Of a DNA stretch of 64,000 nucleotides, positions 60,301 to 64,000 are shown piece after piece; the first letter of the stretch is position 1; the number at the start of each line of letters is the position of its first letter. The position numbers were made by a program, and so were the translations under genes. Location: contig OZ012690.1 in NCBI GenBank assembly GCA_963942565.1, positions 2,532,326-2,596,325 on the forward strand, in the 5' to 3' direction. This stretch comes from Maea johnstoni (taxonomy: Eukaryota; Annelida; Polychaeta; Spionida; Magelonidae). The notes beneath the pieces are model-generated. The model was not told the DNA's origin, searched no databases, and was given only the letters and a program-made list of their open reading frames with translations.

Positions 60301-61929
60301 CGTTTTCCTGGCCTCATTTCTGACAAAAGTCACAAACTGCTCAAAACTTGGTCTCCGGACACTGGAATCGCCCAACATCTGACCCCTCCATCTGTCATGT
60401 AAATGGAAAGGAAGCTTGCTGAGTAGTCGTTTCACATCCTCCAAGCTGTCTAAGGATCCGCCTGAATCAACCGATCTTACTGCATGTAAGCACTCGCTCA
60501 AGAAGATGGAATATTCGTCTAAACCCTTGGGATCATCTGGTCGTATCGCTGGCCAATCCAGTGCTTTCTGAATAAAAGAACTAACAATGACTCGTGGGTT
60601 GCCATACCTGTGAGCCAGCTCCTCCAGGGCTGCTTGATATCCATCGTCCAGATACCCGTAACCACAGACTACTTTATTGGCTTCTCCGGTAGTGAACTGT
60701 TCCAGGTAGTTCATTCTCTCCTCGTCTGTGTCTGTATTGACCACTACCCTGGAATGGAACTGTCTCAGAAAACGCTTATAGTCGAGAGGATCCCCGCTGA
60801 ATTTCCTCACCTCCGTGGGGGGTTTATTCAGGAGCCGAGCGACATGGCTTACCGACTTGTTCTCCACGCCAGTATAGTTCGCACCACCAGGTGGCGCAGA
60901 TGATCCGGGAATACCTATAGGCGTCTGAAAAACAGAATTCATGAAAGGCAGACTTGGCACAACAGGTGACGAAATGATAGGCGGCCCATGTGTTACAGGG
61001 GGATTTGCTGGTATAGGAAACTGGGGCTGTAAAGGAAACGTAGGTGGCGCTAGAGAGGGGGGCATAGAAAGCTGCTGTGAATCAGTGACACATTGCAATA
61101 CACCTTCAATACCCACATCACAATTCTTAGGCTGGTCATTTACCTGACCTTGACCTTGACCTTGACCTTTCAAAACACTGCTGTTATACACATTGACATT
61201 AGCATTATTTTGAACACCAACATTGTCATTTTTAACACCACTAACACCTTCACTGAGTCCAACCTGAGATCTAGTTTTCATGAAATTATCTAAGATATCT
61301 TCTTTGGCATTACACACTTTGATCTCAGTCTTAATGTCCAGCTCTTCTTCTTCCATCTTCAGTTTTAACTTCGCCATTTCAAGTCTGTGCTTTTCCTTCA
61401 TCGCCGTCTGCTTGGCTTCAAGCTCAACCTTCCTCTGTTTCTCCCGTAGAATGCTGCTCGCCAGTGAGGATACCTTACTCGGGTTTCTAGAGACATTTGA
61501 CCGGATTCTTGACCTACCGGTGTGTGAGGCACTGTCTCTAACTGACACTGACTTTTCACTGACATTGTCCTTTTCAGCACTAGGACGCGATTTTGTTGAA
61601 TATTGCTCGGCACTTGCTTTGAAGCTTCTAAGTATAAAGAAGCTGGTGTCCATTTTCTCTGCATGACACTTAATTTCTTCCCCTGACAGAAGGGTGCGAT
61701 ATTCATCATCAGCGTCAAGAAACTTCTCATAAAGTTTTAGCCATTCACTATAAGGAGCACCAATGTCTTCATCTGACTGCATCAGCGCGTCTATAATGTT
61801 CATTTGAACCTCAAGATTCTTATAGCAGGTATGAATGTTCTTCATTCTGATATCTTGTAAGTACTCACGCCCTTTGTCAGTGAATGTTTTTTCTCTAGCT
61901 CCTTTTCTTGGCCGCTCTTTCTCTGCCAT
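57325..61929 (-). CDS. BEL/Pao gag-pol polyprotein (gag, protease, RT, RNase H)
   Basis: From the ATG at 61929 the frame runs 1534 codons. In order: a coiled-coil, Lys/Glu-rich region (about residues 170-245); a Pro/Gly-rich linker; a DUF1759-type gag domain ('VRKFSGDPLDYKRFLRQFHS'); zinc knuckles near residue 620 ('CIYCSSSGHTLLGC'); an aspartic protease near residue 745 ('AFLDTGSNASFIS'); reverse transcriptase with 'FRVVFDCSSTFHGVSLNNQL' and 'FYVDDFLRS' near residue 1160; and an RNase H-like region with 'NFADASDSGYG' near residue 1345. This is the usual BEL/Pao order. An in-frame extension upstream has no ATG. Confidence 0.9.
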   Translation of the reverse strand: MAEKERPRKGAREKTFTDKGREYLQDIRMKNIHTCYKNLEVQMNIIDALMQSDEDIGAPYSEWLKLYEKFLDADDEYRTLLSGEEIKCHAEKMDTSFFILRSFKASAEQYSTKSRPSAEKDNVSEKSVSVRDSASHTGRSRIRSNVSRNPSKVSSLASSILREKQRKVELEAKQTAMKEKHRLEMAKLKLKMEEEELDIKTEIKVCNAKEDILDNFMKTRSQVGLSEGVSGVKNDNVGVQNNANVNVYNSSVLKGQGQGQGQVNDQPKNCDVGIEGVLQCVTDSQQLSMPPSLAPPTFPLQPQFPIPANPPVTHGPPIISSPVVPSLPFMNSVFQTPIGIPGSSAPPGGANYTGVENKSVSHVARLLNKPPTEVRKFSGDPLDYKRFLRQFHSRVVVNTDTDEERMNYLEQFTTGEANKVVCGYGYLDDGYQAALEELAHRYGNPRVIVSSFIQKALDWPAIRPDDPKGLDEYSIFLSECLHAVRSVDSGGSLDSLEDVKRLLSKLPFHLHDRWRGQMLGDSSVRRPSFEQFVTFVRNEARKTNDPVFGREAISKYNAERKEKRQPQKVKGSFAATATEKTKKEDKRPDNRGSAQEVSKETGTTANRKKEDGGSDQFSASALEKPCIYCSSSGHTLLGCDDFEAQVIGKRLSFLRTKGICFGQGHMRADCNVKQRCDKCKRRHPTVLHTEYTPPTDTQDENAQKVSASANLESDGSQDTEQDCTMAIIPIRIKRKNGLKEVSTYAFLDTGSNASFISEDLMRSLGCEGKRVEITIETMGSPVSTHTYSLKGLEILGIGASEAIEMPPVYTRKDMPVSHKHIPLQSDLNKWDHLKDVEIPEIDASIGLLIGINVPDAYSPLEIRTGPTGSPHATRTRIGWIPWNIMRDQDSATYGVTANYAKVVANQIGSLEKLVRDAIDMDFPERAIDDKRGLSREDVQFVEKMKSATFVGGHHMLPLPFKEDAVQLPDNRGLALRRLNSLRRRLIADEGRLAEYTAFMEKVVTNGYAEEVPTSELQRNDGKVWYIPHHGVNHPKTGKFRVVFDCSSTFHGVSLNNQLLQGPNLTSDLLTILISFREEAVALNSDIEAMFYQVLVPKEDCDCMRYYWWKDGDLSKDPIVYRMKVHVFGAVSSPACSNYALRSTAIGKNEEYGEEITECLSKYFYVDDFLRSVTTDARAIHMAKQVTDLCRSGGFHLHKWISNRRPVLESIPKQERAKGIEALDLDTDDLPVERALGVIWSVESDCFGFRIKMKEDLGNHTRRTILSTVSSVFDPLGFAAPFVLSAKILLQEMCRRKLDWDEVIPDDQLQKWEAWLRELPLLDQIEIPRCYKPEDFGEVKSIQIHNFADASDSGYGTVSYLRLVNADDKISCAFLASRARVAPLKKTTIPRMELTAATVALRINKMLVSSINYPVVSSYFWTDSESVLKYIANDTARYHTFVANRVSVIRDASSVEQWRYVSTADHASRGMSAEQLLSDETWLRGPDFLGKPENEWPSPKTLPILTDEDQEVKKVLSANVTQMKDNPIVNLILKT

Positions 61930-61998
61930 GGCTTGTTCTTTTCTTTCTGCGGAAGCTGTCTGTGAGAAGGTTGCCAAATAACCGTATCTGTGTATGCA

Positions 61999-62387
61999 TA
62001 TAACTCTCAAGACGATCTCATGTGTGGCAAGGTTTATTCATGGTATGATGTATGGTGAAATGATGATACACTGTAAAGAATAAGGAACAGAAATAAGTCA
62101 AAATAACAAAACTTACTTTCTGACCAAAATAGACTATAAACTTGAGAAAATAGGTAACTAAGGAAAATACAAATTCAAGTAAAATAACCATAATTACCAG
62201 ATATTTTGGGCTCTATGGGTGAAGGCAACCTTCTCTCTCTGATTCTATGTGGCTTCTGGCACACCCGCACGCAAAGCTGTGATGTCACCAATAATGAGCT
62301 AAACAAAAGGTGCCAAAAATAAATCTTGTCTAGCAGGTCTGCTACCTGGTCTGGAAACTGCTAAAAGGTGGCAGCACCGTATACCTT
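61999..62387 (-). repeat. BEL/Pao 5' LTR
   Basis: Identical to 55839-56227. A primer-binding site could start near 'TTGGCAACCTTCTCACAG' (minus strand, about 61961-61978), some 20 bases inside the LTR edge; which tRNA it would match is not determined. Confidence 0.9.
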
Positions 62388-62517
62388 AACACTGAATATA
62401 CAATAAGCTAGACAGGCTGTTACAGTATGTATGTATGTATGTATGTATGTATGTATGTATTACATGTATAGGACGGTAGACACTACGAAAGGTCACATCA
62501 GTATGACCATCAACACC
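62388..62517. repeat. Right flank of BEL element with (TATG)n
   Basis: 62425-62460 holds nine TATG units, the same motif as the array at the other end of the element. Confidence 0.9.
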
Positions 62518-62526
62518 ATGATGATG

Positions 62527-62560
<34 letters not shown>

Positions 62561-62582
62561 CAATCATCATCATCATCATCAT
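62518..62582. repeat. (ATC)n microsatellite
   Basis: About 21 ATC units with one interruption near 62561. Confidence 0.98.
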
Positions 62583-62599
62583 CCTTCCAAATAAAACGA

Positions 62600-62990
62600 T
62601 ACCTGGAAACAAATCAACAACACTAACAGCAGCGACAATAAAGCAACAGCAACATCAACACCAATGCAAGCAACAATAACAACAACATTATCACTTATGA
62701 CAACACAAATGTTAACAAAATGTACAGCAGCAGTAGCTGGTTTATCATCAACAAAAACAACAGCAACGACAACAACACCAACAACAACAACAACAACAAC
62801 AGCAACAAGACGATACTCACCACGATCACCAACAACAGAATCGTCATCATCACCAGCTATCCATCGTGTCATGATTATTATAATCGACAACTACAACAAC
62901 AACAACAACAACAACTACAGGAAAAACACGGTAACAACAACAGCAACAACGTCAGGGACAACGATAATAACTCCTATACTTGAATACAAA
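62600..62990. repeat. Imperfect (CAA)n tract
   Basis: CAA/CAG/ACA-rich over almost 400 bp, giving Asn-, Gln- or Thr-rich open frames in all three plus frames. It looks like degenerate trinucleotide repeat, not coding sequence. Confidence 0.85.
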
Positions 62991-64000
62991 CAACGCACGA
63001 TCTCACCGATTGTTATGATAATTCCATTAAGAAACAATGCGTATGTTTTGATTTGGGAATGATATGACTTGCAACTTTTTCCAAGAGAGGTGGTATAATT
63101 TACACCGTTTCAGGCAGCCACGCGTGAAACACAGCGCCTCTGTTTGCGCGAGAGCACTCTGAGGTGATACGTCCAATCCATCTTAGGAATGCGGGTAGGC
63201 GTTGAAATTTAACACATTTGGAGCTCAATTTCATAAACGTAATCTGGACCTTTGGTAGATTTGAAAATAACTTTAGATAAGATTATGGATTCACAATTTA
63301 TTTGAAGAAGAGAAAGTTGAAGTTGGTGTAGTTGTGATCAGCATTTCTTCTTTAAATAGCTTCCTATGTAATATTTTGTTTATGAAAGTTAGAACAAAAA
63401 CAGTCAACTCTTTTCAGCCGTTAAAGGCGTGATTACGGTAAAGGGCTGAATGTTTTTACCAGCCCCTGACCCGGTTCGCTGTCATTGGAGGCGAAGCCCA
63501 ACCGACCAACTACGCACACGGTGGCTGGAAACACCTGTAGGATTTTAATAGGATCTTTAATTGAGCACTGCCGTCAAGACTCAATTATATTTGAATCTCT
63601 GAAGTACAAACCAAATATAGTTGAATGTAACAAAGTATGTGTTGAATTATCTTGCCATAGCCGGTCTCCTTTCTGACAGAATCCAGTTTACATACATACA
63701 TTACACGCTGCTTGACCCTGAATTCGTCGTTTGCCCGAAAAAGGCCAGTGCAGTATATGTATGTATGTATCTTTATTGACCATGCTAAAGCATGAAATAT
63801 ACAATACAAAAAGGAACAATGAGCCAAATATACGCACAAATTAACACAAACAAGAAAACTAAAGATAAACTATGTACAAAAATAACATGGAGAGTTGAAT
63901 AGAGGGCGGCATTCTGTTCAACTATGACTAGTCAACTGCGTCGTGGGCCATCAGTTATACTAGTAATTCACCATGGCCATACTTATGGGCGGTGCTTCTC
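62991..64000. other. No supported gene; retroposon-like tail near 63760-63810
   Basis: 'ATTTATTTGAAGAAGAG' near 63297 echoes the 15606 MITE interior. 63757-63800, minus strand, reads 'AGCATGGTCAATAAAGATAC' followed by ATAC units, like the other retroposon ends. Confidence 0.4.

Larger units (their letters stand above)
55839..62387 (-). mobile_element. BEL/Pao LTR retrotransposon
   Basis: The parts are two LTRs of 389 bp (55839-56227 and 61999-62387), a long gag-pol frame and an integrase region, all on the minus strand. The LTRs are identical by eye over their whole length, so the insertion is very recent on an evolutionary scale. Family calls come from a DUF1759-type gag, the aspartic protease, 'YVDD' reverse transcriptase, RNase H and an integrase with an HHCC domain. 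The element looks broken, with about two breaks in its coding part. No target-site duplication can be seen: the left flank is a (TATG)n array and the right flank is unrelated. Confidence 0.9.

Noticed and set aside
59276-61666. Plus-strand open frames opposite the BEL gag-pol gene
   Set aside because: They are antisense shadows of a well-supported minus-strand coding region.
62431-63062. Asn/Thr/Gln/Ile-rich frames over trinucleotide repeats
   Set aside because: Low-complexity in all three frames; no conserved domain or start context.

Overview
The window is animal nuclear DNA, most likely from a marine invertebrate. The reasons are spliced exons for tandem scavenger-receptor cysteine-rich (SRCR) domains, a Polinton/Maverick fragment, a BEL/Pao retrotransposon, a CR1/Jockey-type LINE, tRNA-derived SINEs, many foldback or MITE-like elements, and very long (TA)n, (TATG)n, (CT)n and (CAA)n tracts. 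The phylum cannot be fixed from this sequence alone. It is a gene-poor, repeat-rich region. No bacterial genes, rRNA genes or CRISPR arrays were seen.

Layout: 1-6062 is the right-hand part of a Polinton, cut by the window edge. All its genes are on the plus strand: a small conserved protein, a basic pVI/pX-like protein, a probable major capsid protein, an adenain-type protease, two dUTPase-family proteins in a row, and a second virion-like protein. 6.2-18.5 kb has no gene I can support. It holds microsatellites, two copies of a 0.35-0.4 kb repeat each followed by a minisatellite, a SINE, a widely spaced inverted repeat (12.8 and 16.7-17.1 kb) whose arms each carry a 44-bp palindrome, and small foldback elements. 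18.57-22.63 kb carries five exons of a secreted or membrane SRCR protein: a signal-peptide exon and two SRCR domains of two exons each, made by a tandem duplication that included introns. 22.75-23.2 kb has two short cysteine-rich stretches resembling LRR N-terminal caps. 23.75-26.1 kb is a damaged LINE.

26-40 kb is again repeats: a TA-flanked MITE, fragments of an unnamed element, a 517-bp tandem duplication of SINE-derived sequence, nested inverted repeats between two (TA)n tracts, and an 876-bp TTAA-flanked foldback element. 40.5-41.3 kb is a CpG-richer island with a 125-codon open frame for a single-pass membrane protein, the best candidate host gene besides the SRCR gene. 41.3-55 kb holds MITEs, SINE pieces, hairpins, a pogo/Tigger-like non-autonomous element and a repeat with YY1-like motifs. 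55.1-55.84 kb is a (TATG)n array directly beside a BEL/Pao LTR retrotransposon (55839-62387, minus strand) whose two LTRs are identical by eye. The last 1.6 kb is trinucleotide repeats and unassigned sequence.

The two SRCR domains belong to one spliced gene. The Polinton genes form one virion-building and nucleotide-metabolism block. All coordinates and comparisons were made by eye, without alignments or database searches.
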